Source: JANLVJ01 sp031363945 (lineage in GTDB: Bacteria > Bacteroidota > Bacteroidia > Sphingobacteriales > Sphingobacteriaceae). From it: a stretch of DNA of 17,056 nucleotides. Of this stretch, positions 7,573 through 15,453 are shown one piece after another (the stretch's first letter is position 1; each line of letters opens with the position of its first letter). A program made the position numbers and the translations under genes. Where the stretch lies: positions 1-17,056 of the forward strand of contig JANLVJ010000069.1 in NCBI GenBank assembly GCA_031363945.1, in the 5' to 3' direction. The notes beneath the pieces were generated by a model, which ran no database searches, was not told where the DNA came from, and worked only from the letters and a program-made list of their open reading frames with translations.

Positions 7573-8799
7573 TTGCTATCTAACTTTTGTATTGTAGCCT
7601 TTACGCATCAGAATTTCGACCTGCAGGATCTCGGTAAGCTGGTTATACCGCCTGAGGAGCGAAGTTCAAAACTTACAGCCCTGAAAGCAGCTTTTGACGT
7701 TGAAGAGGTATTTTACATAGGAACCTGTAACAGGGTAGAAATTGCCCTTGTTAGCAGGGAGCCCCTAACTGAAAAAATTATTCATTCGCTGATAAAGCAA
7801 CTAAATTCTGATTTGACCCCTTTTCAAGGTCAGGAGATTGCCCAGGCAGCTTGCTTTTTTCACGGATTTGATGCCCTTGAGCACCTCATACGCGTTTCAT
7901 GTTCACTTGAATCAATGGTAGTGGGAGAAAAAGAAATTCTTTCACAGGTACGTGCAGATTTTGACAGCTGTTTCAAATCTGGTCTAACCGGCGATGTGCT
8001 ACGCATGATTATGAATTGTGTGGTAAAAGCGGCGAAAGAAGTATATACACTCACCCTGATTTCTCAAAAGCCAATTTCTGTTGTTTCACTGGCCTACCGC
8101 AAACTCAGAGATTTTAAAACACCACTTTCTGCACGCGTGTTAATAATAGGCTCGGGAAAAACCAACACCCTTTTTTCTAAATACCTGATCAAACACGGCT
8201 ACCATAACTTTACTATTTTTAATCGTACCCCTGAGAATGCGACTGAACTGGCAACAGAACTCAGTGCAGATGCTTATGGACTTGATCAGCTAGCTTCTTA
8301 TACTGGCGGTTTTGATCTGCTAATCACTTGCACAGGTTCTTCTGAACCCGTTATTACACCAGCACTTTATAAAAAGCTGCTGGTAGATGAATCAGCTAAA
8401 AAAATTGTCATTGATCTTGCACTTCCCTCTGATCTTGACCCTGCCATTCTATTAAACCAATCGCTTAATTACATTGATCTTGCGGCATTACAAGATATTG
8501 CAAGGCGCAATCAGTTAGAACGGTTGAATGAACTTTCAGAAGCTGAAAAGATTATTCAACAAAACATCGAAGATTTCAAACCACTGTTGCATCAGCGAAA
8601 GGTTGAACTTGCAATGAAGGAAGTTCCCCGTAAAATCAGGGAAATCCGTGTTAAAGCATTAGAATCAGTGTTTGTGAAAGATCTTGAAAGTCTAGATGAA
8701 GATTCAAGAAAAACTTTAGAGAAAGTACTCAACTATATTGAAAAAAAATATATAAGTCTTCCTATGGTTATGGCGAAAGAAATTATGGGTAAGGTCTGA
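7573..8799 (+). CDS. hemA: Glutamyl-tRNA reductase
   Basis: First committed step of C5-pathway heme synthesis: reduces glutamyl-tRNA(Glu) to glutamate-1-semialdehyde with NADPH. 408 residues, normal length. The catalytic domain has TH at 11-12 and the nucleophile Cys52 in FYIGTCNRVE, followed by SLESMVVGEKEILSQVR at 111-127. The NADPH Rossmann domain is ARVLIIGSGKTNTL at 187-200, with NRTPENA beyond. A helical dimerisation domain ends the protein. The start is a TTG at 7573: an in-frame stop sits at 7552-7554, there is no ATG or GTG that keeps the conserved N-terminus, and the TH motif falls at the expected distance. The weak start may limit HemA, the pathway's usual control point. Two positions differ from the pattern I recall: TLT at 159-161 where TET is usual, and Lys at 196 where Glu is common. 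Confidence 0.93.
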   Translation: MLSNFCIVAFTHQNFDLQDLGKLVIPPEERSSKLTALKAAFDVEEVFYIGTCNRVEIALVSREPLTEKIIHSLIKQLNSDLTPFQGQEIAQAACFFHGFDALEHLIRVSCSLESMVVGEKEILSQVRADFDSCFKSGLTGDVLRMIMNCVVKAAKEVYTLTLISQKPISVVSLAYRKLRDFKTPLSARVLIIGSGKTNTLFSKYLIKHGYHNFTIFNRTPENATELATELSADAYGLDQLASYTGGFDLLITCTGSSEPVITPALYKKLLVDESAKKIVIDLALPSDLDPAILLNQSLNYIDLAALQDIARRNQLERLNELSEAEKIIQQNIEDFKPLLHQRKVELAMKEVPRKIREIRVKALESVFVKDLESLDEDSRKTLEKVLNYIEKKYISLPMVMAKEIMGKV

Positions 8800-8819
8800 G
8801 TTAGACTTCGACACATTCG

Positions 8820-8827
8820 TATATTTG
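8820..8827 (+). promoter_or_regulatory. Possible internal -7 promoter element before hemCD
   Basis: TATATTTG fits the Bacteroidota -7 consensus TAnnTTTG exactly and lies 16 bp before the hemCD ATG. No good TTTG -33 box is seen at the expected distance, and the resulting 5' UTR would be very short, so it may be chance. If real it would let hemCD onwards be transcribed without hemA. Confidence 0.3.
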
Positions 8828-8843
8828 AAACCCAAATGTCGGT

Positions 8844-10421
8844 ATGAGAAAGATTATTATTGGTTCACGTGGTAGTGAACTAGCCCTCTGGCAGGCAAAT
8901 CATGTAAAGGGTTTGCTTGAGGCGCTGGATGTTCAAGTTGAAATCAAAATTATTAAAACCCAGGGTGATGTATTCTTTAATCTGAATATTCAAAAGCTCG
9001 AAGGAAAGGGCTTCTTTACAAAAGAACTCGAAGAAGAGCTTTTAAAAGGATCGATCGATCTGGCAGTTCATTCTTTTAAAGATTTACCAACCCAGGGGCC
9101 ATTAGGTCTGACCATAGGAGCAGTGCCAGCACGAGAAAATCCTGCTGATCTGTTACTTATCAGGCCCGATAGTGTTGATATTAAAAAGACCTTTTCGCTG
9201 GTACAAAATGCCATCGTCGGCACTTCATCACCGCGTCGTAAATCACAAATGCTGGCTCACCGTTTAGACTTGCAACTGATTGATCTGCGGGGTAATGTGC
9301 CCACCAGGCTTCAAAAGCTTCGTGATGGTGATTTTGATGCCATCCTTGTTGCGAAAGCCGGTATAAATAGATTAAATCTTGATCTCTCAGATTTTCATGT
9401 TGAAAATGTGTCAGCGACTGAAATCATTCCTGCTCCTGCCCAAGGTGCGTTAGCGCTTCAGATAAGGGTTAATGACAGGCAACTTGAAGAAAAACTTGCC
9501 TTCATCAATGATCCGGATGCTGTAATTGTAACAAGTATAGAGCGTGATATCTTATCTTTATTCGGGGGCGGTTGTCAGTCACCTATGGGTATTTATTGCC
9601 GTAAAGAAAAGAATATTTTCCAGGTTTGGACCTGCAAATCAGATAGTTTTGAAGATTTTCCAGACAGGCTATTCATGACCTCAGAAAAATCAGAAGGTCT
9701 CGCTGAAAAAGTAGTAGCCCAGTTTAATGGGGTAAAAGACAGAGTTAGTTCTGTCTTTATAAGCAGGGAATTAAATCAGGGTGGATACCTTCAGACATAC
9801 CTGGAAAAGAAGGGTGTAAGCCTTGAAGGAAGATCACTGATCAGAACTTTTCCGATTATTCATAAACTTGATTCTTCTATTTTATCAAGGGTTGACTGGG
9901 TATTCTTTTATAGTAAAAATGCTGTAGAATATTTCTTCGCTCTCAAACCAAAAACGAATACAGCAGTAAAATTTGGTGTTGTGGGCAGGGGTTCTGAAGC
10001 AGCTCTCAGGCAATTGGGTCTTGAAGCCTCATTCGTTGGAGAGGCAAGTGACACATCAATGGTAGCCAGAAAGTTTGCAAAACTTACGATAGGTAAGACC
10101 GTCTTGTTCCCACAGGCCAAAGATTCATTAAGAAGTATTCAAAATGGTCTAAGTGCTGAAACAATTGCGATAGATCTGCCTATTTATGAAACAGAAGCTG
10201 ATGAAAATAGCTTTTATTCAGATGCTCAGGTTTTGATTTTTACCAGTCCTTCAAATGTCAGTTCTTATATTGAAAGAAACCTTATAGAACTGAATCAAAA
10301 AGTAATAGCCATCGGAAAATCAACTGGTAGTAAACTTGAAGAATATAACGTTAACAATTTCCTGACTCCTTATTCACCCGATGAACTCGGCCTTGCAGAA
10401 GCTGTTTTCAGTTTGATGTAA
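8844..10421 (+). CDS. hemCD: Fused hydroxymethylbilane synthase / uroporphyrinogen-III synthase
   Basis: 525 residues, where a lone HemC has about 310. Residues 1 to about 290 are porphobilinogen deaminase: IIIGSRGSELALWQA at 4-18, the catalytic Asp80 in HSFKDLPT, GTSSPRR at 126-132, LRGNVPTRL at 148-156, and Cys244 in GGGCQSP, the attachment site of the dipyrromethane cofactor (Cys242 in E. coli). Residues from about 295 to the end fit uroporphyrinogen-III synthase, a poorly conserved family: VSSVFISREL, FFYSKNAVEYFF, GVVGRGSEAALRQLG, and IFTSPSNVSSYI near the end. The fusion would hand unstable hydroxymethylbilane straight to the cyclase. Fused HemC-HemD is known in Leptospira and, as I recall, is common in Bacteroidota. 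The gene sits 44 bp after hemA and 23 bp before hemB. No frameshift was found between the halves. Confidence 0.93.
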   Translation: MRKIIIGSRGSELALWQANHVKGLLEALDVQVEIKIIKTQGDVFFNLNIQKLEGKGFFTKELEEELLKGSIDLAVHSFKDLPTQGPLGLTIGAVPARENPADLLLIRPDSVDIKKTFSLVQNAIVGTSSPRRKSQMLAHRLDLQLIDLRGNVPTRLQKLRDGDFDAILVAKAGINRLNLDLSDFHVENVSATEIIPAPAQGALALQIRVNDRQLEEKLAFINDPDAVIVTSIERDILSLFGGGCQSPMGIYCRKEKNIFQVWTCKSDSFEDFPDRLFMTSEKSEGLAEKVVAQFNGVKDRVSSVFISRELNQGGYLQTYLEKKGVSLEGRSLIRTFPIIHKLDSSILSRVDWVFFYSKNAVEYFFALKPKTNTAVKFGVVGRGSEAALRQLGLEASFVGEASDTSMVARKFAKLTIGKTVLFPQAKDSLRSIQNGLSAETIAIDLPIYETEADENSFYSDAQVLIFTSPSNVSSYIERNLIELNQKVIAIGKSTGSKLEEYNVNNFLTPYSPDELGLAEAVFSLM

Positions 10422-10444
10422 GTTTTATTAAGATAAATTAATCA

Positions 10445-11416
10445 ATGATCATTCAAAGGCCAAGAAGATTACGTGCAAATCAACTGATCAGAAACATGGT
10501 TGCTGAGACACATCTTTCAAAAGATATGTTTATGTACCCATATTTTGTTATTCCAGGTACAAATCATAAAAATACCATTTCTTCTTTACCAGGCCTGCAC
10601 CATTTCTCTGTAGATGAGCTGGTAAAAGATGTTGAGATTGGTTTAAAACTAGGAATTAACAAGCTCCTGTTATTTGGGGTACCTGAAGAAAAGTCTGAAG
10701 ATGCACATACAGCCTATGATGATAGTTCTGTCGTAGTCAAGGCACTTAAGGCACTTAAGTCAGCTTATGGTTCTGATATCTATCTGGCTACAGACATTTG
10801 TACCTGTGCTTATATGACGCATGGCCATTGTGGTGTATTATATGATGGTGTTGTTCAAAATGATGCCAGTCTTGAAATATTATCAAAAATTGCCCTTGCA
10901 CATGCTGCAGCTGGTGCCGATATGGTTGCCCCTTCTGATATGATGGATGGGCGTATAGGGGCCATGAGAAATGCACTCGATGCATCTCAATTTCAAGATA
11001 CTGCCCTGATGGCGTATTCAATAAAATTTGCCTCCGCCTATTATGGTCCCTTTCGGGAAGCTGCTGGTTCAGCTCCACAACAAGGAGATCGTAAGTCTTA
11101 TCAGATGGATTTTCGTAATCGTAAAGAAAGTATGCGAGAAGCTTACCTTGATGAACAGCAGGGTGCTGATATCATTATGGTTAAGCCCGCTTTAGCGTAT
11201 CTCGATATAATTTCCGACCTTTCGGCCTCAACCAAACTTCCAGTTGCATGTTATAATGTATCAGGTGAGTATGCGATGGTCAAGTTAGCCGCAAAAGCTG
11301 GTTTAATTAATGAATCTGCTTTAGTGATGGAAAATATGTATGCATTTGCCAGGGCGGGTGCTAATCTGATAATTACATATCATGTTCGTGATATGCTAGA
11401 AAACAATTGGTTGTAA
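10445..11416 (+). CDS. hemB: 5-aminolevulinate dehydratase (porphobilinogen synthase), zinc type
   Basis: Condenses two 5-aminolevulinate molecules to porphobilinogen in the cytoplasm. 323 residues, normal for the family. The catalytic-zinc site is complete: Cys119, Cys121 and Cys129 in DICTCAYMTHGHCG, marking the zinc-dependent rather than the DxALxDxxxxxGxDG magnesium form. The two Schiff-base lysines are Lys194 (MAYSIKFAS) and Lys247 (IIMVKPALAYLD). APSDMMDGRIGAMR (162-175) is the usual allosteric and active-site segment. The arginine-rich N-terminus (RPRRLRAN) is also typical. It follows hemCD by 23 bp and precedes hemL by 18 bp, consistent with one transcript. Confidence 0.97.
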   Translation: MIIQRPRRLRANQLIRNMVAETHLSKDMFMYPYFVIPGTNHKNTISSLPGLHHFSVDELVKDVEIGLKLGINKLLLFGVPEEKSEDAHTAYDDSSVVVKALKALKSAYGSDIYLATDICTCAYMTHGHCGVLYDGVVQNDASLEILSKIALAHAAAGADMVAPSDMMDGRIGAMRNALDASQFQDTALMAYSIKFASAYYGPFREAAGSAPQQGDRKSYQMDFRNRKESMREAYLDEQQGADIIMVKPALAYLDIISDLSASTKLPVACYNVSGEYAMVKLAAKAGLINESALVMENMYAFARAGANLIITYHVRDMLENNWL

Positions 11417-11434
11417 CATAGATTTTTTTAAAAA

Positions 11435-12817
11435 ATGCTTGACTCAATAAAAAATATTTTTTCAAAAAGTGCTGAAGAAAATAACCCTGTTTCCTCAGGC
11501 ACTAAACCTGACATCAAACGTGAACATTCAGCTGATCTGTTTGAAAAAGCGAAAAAGTATTTCCCAGGCGGTGTAAACAGTCCGGTCAGGGCTTATAAAG
11601 CTGTATTTGGTACGCCTCTCTTTATCGAAAAAGGCGATGGCTGTCATTTGTTCGACGTTGATGGTAATAAGTTCATTGATTTTTGCTGTTCATGGGGGCC
11701 CCTGATTTTAGGGCATAATAATTCAAAAATACGTGAAAAAATAATTGAGGCCCTGCCAAACGGTTTAACTTTTGGTGCCCCTACGAATGCCGAAAATGAA
11801 CTTGCTGAACTGATACTCAAACATCATCGCTATATAGAGAAATTGAGGTTTACCAGTTCCGGAACAGAAGCTGTTATGTCTGCCCTGCGTGTAGCCCGTG
11901 GTTTTACAGGTCGTGATAAAGTAATTAAGTTCGAAGGTTGCTATCATGGAGCTGTTGATTCGGTTATGGTTAAAGCAGGCTCTGGGCTGGTTACTTTCGG
12001 GCAAAGTAATTCTGCTGGAATTCCAGTTGCCTTCATCAGTGAAACCCTTGTTTTGCCCCTGAATAATATTAAAGCATTACAAGAAGCCTTTAAAACCTAT
12101 GGTTCTGAAATTGCCGGAGCAATTATTGAACCGATTCCTGCAAATAATGGGCTGATATTACTGGAAAAAGATTTTCTGCTTGCCCTAAGGGCTCTTTGTA
12201 CTGAACATGGTTCATTACTGATATTTGACGAGGTTATTTCTGGTTTCAGAGTTGGTTTCGAGGGTGCCGCAGGTTACTACCAGATTGCTCCTGACCTGAT
12301 AACATTTGGTAAGATTATTGGTGGTGGTCTTCCGGTAGGTTGTTATGGTGGCAGAGCTGATATTATGGCGAAAGTAGCTCCTGAAGGTGATGTTTATCAG
12401 GCAGGAACTTTATCAGGAAACCCGATAGCCATGGCTGCCGGAACAGCCCAATTGCATGAGCTTTTAAAAATGAGTTTTTATAAAGATCTCAATAATAAAG
12501 CTCAGGAGTTTGCCGATTCAATACAGCGTTATTCTACTGCCCGTAATTATAAGGTGAAAGTTGTCTCGGTCGGATCATTGTTTTGGTTTTCTTTTACAGA
12601 AAAAGAGAAAATTGAAAATGCCGATGATATTGCACCTGAAAGTATGGAAAAGTATAAGATATTTCACCGTGAACTTATTAACAGGGGTGTATACTTAAGC
12701 CCATCTGGGTATGAAGTAGGTTTCGTTTCTGCTGCTCATACAAAGGTAGATCTTGAAGTGGCGAAGCGTGCCATATTTGAAAGTCTTGATATTATATTCA
12801 AAAGGGTAAACCTTTAA
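11435..12817 (+). CDS. hemL: Glutamate-1-semialdehyde 2,1-aminomutase
   Basis: A PLP enzyme turning glutamate-1-semialdehyde (the HemA product) into 5-aminolevulinate. 460 residues, about 30 longer than usual. The conserved part starts at SADLFEKAKKYFPGGVNSPVRAY (32-54). Other marks are SSGTEAVMSALRVARG (141-156), CYHGAVD (169-175), FDEVISGFRVG (264-274) and the PLP lysine Lys293 in TFGKIIGGGLPVG. The extra N-terminal segment (MLDSIKNIFSKSAEENNPVS and a few more residues) is polar and of unknown function; no internal ATG, GTG or TTG fits better. The stop is 2 nt before the histidine kinase start, so the two are tightly linked in translation. Confidence 0.95.
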   Translation: MLDSIKNIFSKSAEENNPVSSGTKPDIKREHSADLFEKAKKYFPGGVNSPVRAYKAVFGTPLFIEKGDGCHLFDVDGNKFIDFCCSWGPLILGHNNSKIREKIIEALPNGLTFGAPTNAENELAELILKHHRYIEKLRFTSSGTEAVMSALRVARGFTGRDKVIKFEGCYHGAVDSVMVKAGSGLVTFGQSNSAGIPVAFISETLVLPLNNIKALQEAFKTYGSEIAGAIIEPIPANNGLILLEKDFLLALRALCTEHGSLLIFDEVISGFRVGFEGAAGYYQIAPDLITFGKIIGGGLPVGCYGGRADIMAKVAPEGDVYQAGTLSGNPIAMAAGTAQLHELLKMSFYKDLNNKAQEFADSIQRYSTARNYKVKVVSVGSLFWFSFTEKEKIENADDIAPESMEKYKIFHRELINRGVYLSPSGYEVGFVSAAHTKVDLEVAKRAIFESLDIIFKRVNL

Positions 12818-12819
12818 AA

Positions 12820-13683
12820 ATGCGCTCATTATCGATATTCAATGTATTATTAATCTATGCTGTTCTCCAGATCAGCTGGTGGGGTTATCTGCTGATTAAA
12901 TATTCACCAGGTAAGATAGATATGGTAATGAGCGAATTTTCGGTCTTTATCGTTCTTCTTCTGTTCGGCATGTATCGATTGAGAAAAGCTATAAATCATG
13001 AAAATGTACTTGATCAGCAACAGAAGAATTTTTTACTTTCTGTGACTCATGAGTTGAAATCTCCTCTCGCATCTGTTAAATTATACCTGCAAACCATTCT
13101 CAAGCGTGATCTTGATCGTGACAAGGTAACCTGTTTTTTAACGAATTCTCTGGCAGATATTGAGCGTCTTGATGTGCTGGTAGAAAATATGCTCATGGCG
13201 ACCAAGTTTGAGAATAATACGTACACTTTTCCAAAAGAACAGTTTAATTTTTCTGAACTGGTTCAAACGATTTCAAACAGGGTAAGGTTGAATACCCAGG
13301 GCCGTTTCTTTTTTGATGAAAAGATAGAACCCGCAATACAATTGCTAGGTGATAAATTTGCGTTAAGCTCTGCAGTCAGTAATATTATTGAAAATGCTGT
13401 TAAATACTCAGCCGAGGGTACGCATATACGTCTGAACTTAAAAAAAGAAACTGATCAGGTAATCTTGCAGGTTACAGATGAAGGTATAGGTATCGATGAC
13501 CGTGAAAAACAAAAAATCTTTCAAAAATTTTATCGCTCTGGTAATGAAGAAACCCGGGGCACCAAAGGTACAGGCCTTGGTCTTTTTATAGTAAAACAGG
13601 TACTCGATAACCATGAGGCTTCTATAGAGGTTTCTGATAACTCACCCCAGGGCAGTATTTTTGAAGTAAGTTTCCTGACATGA
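12820..13683 (+). CDS. Sensor histidine kinase without a sensor domain
   Basis: A 287-residue membrane histidine kinase. Two membrane segments (about 7-27 and 39-53) are joined by a loop of only about 11 residues (YSPGKIDMVMS), leaving no room for an extracytoplasmic sensor domain. Then come HisKA with phospho-acceptor His77 (SVTHELKSPLASVKLYL) and the ATPase domain: N-box ENAVKYS (Asn192), G1 DEGIGI at 220-225, F-box KIFQKFYRSG, and G2 GTKGTGLGL at 247-255. All catalytic motifs are intact. It probably phosphorylates the response regulator encoded next, whose start overlaps this stop (ATGA, 13680-13683). Placed between hemL and hemE, it may sense a membrane-associated or cytoplasmic signal such as heme, porphyrin, redox or lipid state. 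That is inference: no heme-binding motif is seen. Confidence 0.92.
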   Translation: MRSLSIFNVLLIYAVLQISWWGYLLIKYSPGKIDMVMSEFSVFIVLLLFGMYRLRKAINHENVLDQQQKNFLLSVTHELKSPLASVKLYLQTILKRDLDRDKVTCFLTNSLADIERLDVLVENMLMATKFENNTYTFPKEQFNFSELVQTISNRVRLNTQGRFFFDEKIEPAIQLLGDKFALSSAVSNIIENAVKYSAEGTHIRLNLKKETDQVILQVTDEGIGIDDREKQKIFQKFYRSGNEETRGTKGTGLGLFIVKQVLDNHEASIEVSDNSPQGSIFEVSFLT

Positions 13684-14402
13684 ACGAGCCACAGCCCCGT
13701 ATTTTGCTGATCGAAGATGAAGAGCATCTTTTAGAAGCAATTAAACTTAATCTTGAACTTGAAGGCTATCAGGTTACCACAGCCGTAAATGGCAAGAAAG
13801 GTTTGAGAACCTATCATGAAGGCCGGTATAATCTGATCATTCTTGACGTGATGATGCCCGAAATGGATGGTTTTCAGGTTTGTGAAATGGTAAGACTTGA
13901 AAACACCGAGATTCCAATTCTTTTCTTAACAGCTAAAAATACCAGTGAAGACCGTATCAATGGTCTTAAAAGGGGAGCTGATGATTACTTGGTCAAGCCG
14001 TTTAATCTTGAAGAACTTTTGCTCAGGGTGGGTATTCTGCTGAGACGTAGTAAGCTTGGAGTTCTTTTGCCCTCACTTAATACCTATACTATCGGTGATA
14101 AACGCATAGATTTTACACGTTATGAATTTGCAGGTTTAGATGATGTGCTTCATGCCCTTACTCGCAAAGAAACCTTGCTCTTAAAATTGTTAATCGAACG
14201 TAAGGGTGAGGTTGTGTCACGTGAAATGATTCTTGATCGTGTCTGGAATTACGACGTCTACCCATCAACCCGTACAATTGACAATTTCATACTTTCATTC
14301 AGGAAGTACTTTGAAGAAGATCCAAAAAATCCCAAATATTTTCATTCTATAAGAGGCACTGGTTATAAGTTTACCGACCTTATTAAAATTGATGCTAACT
14401 AA
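13680..14402 (+). CDS. OmpR/PhoB-family response regulator
   Basis: A 240-residue DNA-binding response regulator. The receiver domain (about 6-122) has acidic residues E12-D13, the phospho-acceptor Asp56 in IILDVMMPEMDG, Thr84 in FLTAK and Lys106 in DYLVKPF. The C-terminal winged-helix (about 135-234) shows LTRKETLLLKLL, VVSREMILDRVW, STRTIDNFILSFRKYF and the wing IRGTGYKF. It overlaps the kinase gene by 4 bp and lies 5 bp before hemE, so kinase, regulator and hemE should be co-translated in close succession. The target genes are unknown; no clear direct-repeat operator was found in the window. Confidence 0.94.
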   Translation: MNEPQPRILLIEDEEHLLEAIKLNLELEGYQVTTAVNGKKGLRTYHEGRYNLIILDVMMPEMDGFQVCEMVRLENTEIPILFLTAKNTSEDRINGLKRGADDYLVKPFNLEELLLRVGILLRRSKLGVLLPSLNTYTIGDKRIDFTRYEFAGLDDVLHALTRKETLLLKLLIERKGEVVSREMILDRVWNYDVYPSTRTIDNFILSFRKYFEEDPKNPKYFHSIRGTGYKFTDLIKIDAN

Positions 14403-14407
14403 TTTTT

Positions 14408-15451
14408 ATGCCTGTATCACATTTATTTATTGAAGCTGCATTTTGTCAAGCCACCCCCCGGCCACCTGTATGGATGATGCGTCAGGCAGGCCGGTTCATG
14501 AAAGAATACTGGGCAATCAAAGAAAAATATACTTTTCTTGAAATGGTGAAGATTCCTGAAATCGCCGCCGATGTTACTATGCTACCTGTAGATTTACTGG
14601 GAATTGATGCAGCTATCATGTTCTGTGATATACTTGTTACTGCCGAAGCCATGGGTGGTGGTCTTTCTTTTCATGCAGGTCAGGGTCCTAAATTTTCAAA
14701 CCCTGTTCGAACTGCTGCTGATATTGCAGCTTTACGCATTCCTGATATCTATGAATCACTCGGCTACGTTGCCGAGATGATCAAAATTGTACAGGAACGC
14801 CTGAATAATTCAATCCCGCTGATTGGTTTTGCAGGTGCTCCTTTTACTGTCATGTCATACCTGGTTGAAGGAGAATCATCAAAAGACTTTAAAATTACCA
14901 AGCTTCTGATGAATAATCATCCAGCTCTGGCGCATTCTCTGCTTGAAAAAATTACCAGGGTTACAATTGACTACCTGAACCTGCAGATCAAGGCTGGCGT
15001 GAATGCCATTCAGATTTTCGATAGCTGGGCCGGGGCACTCTCATGGGACGATTATGAAGAATTTTCACATCGTTATATAAAACAGATAATTGCAGAAGTT
15101 AGGGTTGAGGGTATTCCAATCATTTCTTTCTGTAAAGGAAGTTCAGTTTTTGCACCCATGATGGCAGCCGCCAAGCCTGATGTTATCTCTGTTGACTGGA
15201 ATGCTGATTTACCCAGTTTAAAAAAGTTGCTGCCATCTGGTATCGCTGTTCAGGGCAATCTTGATCCATTTGTTCTATATGCTGATAAGTCGGTAATAAA
15301 GAAAAAGATTTACCATCTCTTTGATCGAATGGAAAATGAAAATGGTTTTATTTTTAACCTCGGCCATGGTATTATGCCAGATATCCCTTTTGACAATGTC
15401 AAGTATGCAATAGATATCGTAAAAGAATATAGTTATAAAAAACTCGTCTGA
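14408..15451 (+). CDS. hemE: Uroporphyrinogen decarboxylase
   Basis: Removes the four acetate carboxyls of uroporphyrinogen III to give coproporphyrinogen III, with no cofactor. 347 residues, usual length. Signature 1 is PPVWMMRQAGRFMKEYW at 19-35, holding the substrate-binding arginines. The catalytic Asp is Asp74 in MFCDILV, equivalent to human Asp86. GFAGAPFTVMSYLVEG (about 139-154) is the second family signature, and LGHGIMPDIPFDNV lies near the end. It starts 5 bp after the response regulator and ends with TGA 2 bp before hemJ. The substrate comes from the HemD half of the HemC-HemD fusion upstream. Confidence 0.97.
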   Translation: MPVSHLFIEAAFCQATPRPPVWMMRQAGRFMKEYWAIKEKYTFLEMVKIPEIAADVTMLPVDLLGIDAAIMFCDILVTAEAMGGGLSFHAGQGPKFSNPVRTAADIAALRIPDIYESLGYVAEMIKIVQERLNNSIPLIGFAGAPFTVMSYLVEGESSKDFKITKLLMNNHPALAHSLLEKITRVTIDYLNLQIKAGVNAIQIFDSWAGALSWDDYEEFSHRYIKQIIAEVRVEGIPIISFCKGSSVFAPMMAAAKPDVISVDWNADLPSLKKLLPSGIAVQGNLDPFVLYADKSVIKKKIYHLFDRMENENGFIFNLGHGIMPDIPFDNVKYAIDIVKEYSYKKLV

Positions 15452-15453
15452 TA

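Noticed and set aside
7581..7589. TAACTTTTG as a -7 promoter element for hemA
   Set aside because: It lies inside the first hemA codons and no later start codon would keep the conserved N-terminus; spacing within the box is also off by one.
10739..10762. Short tandem repeat (AAGGCACTT) in hemB
   Set aside because: It encodes an ordinary helical KALKALK stretch and has only about two copies.
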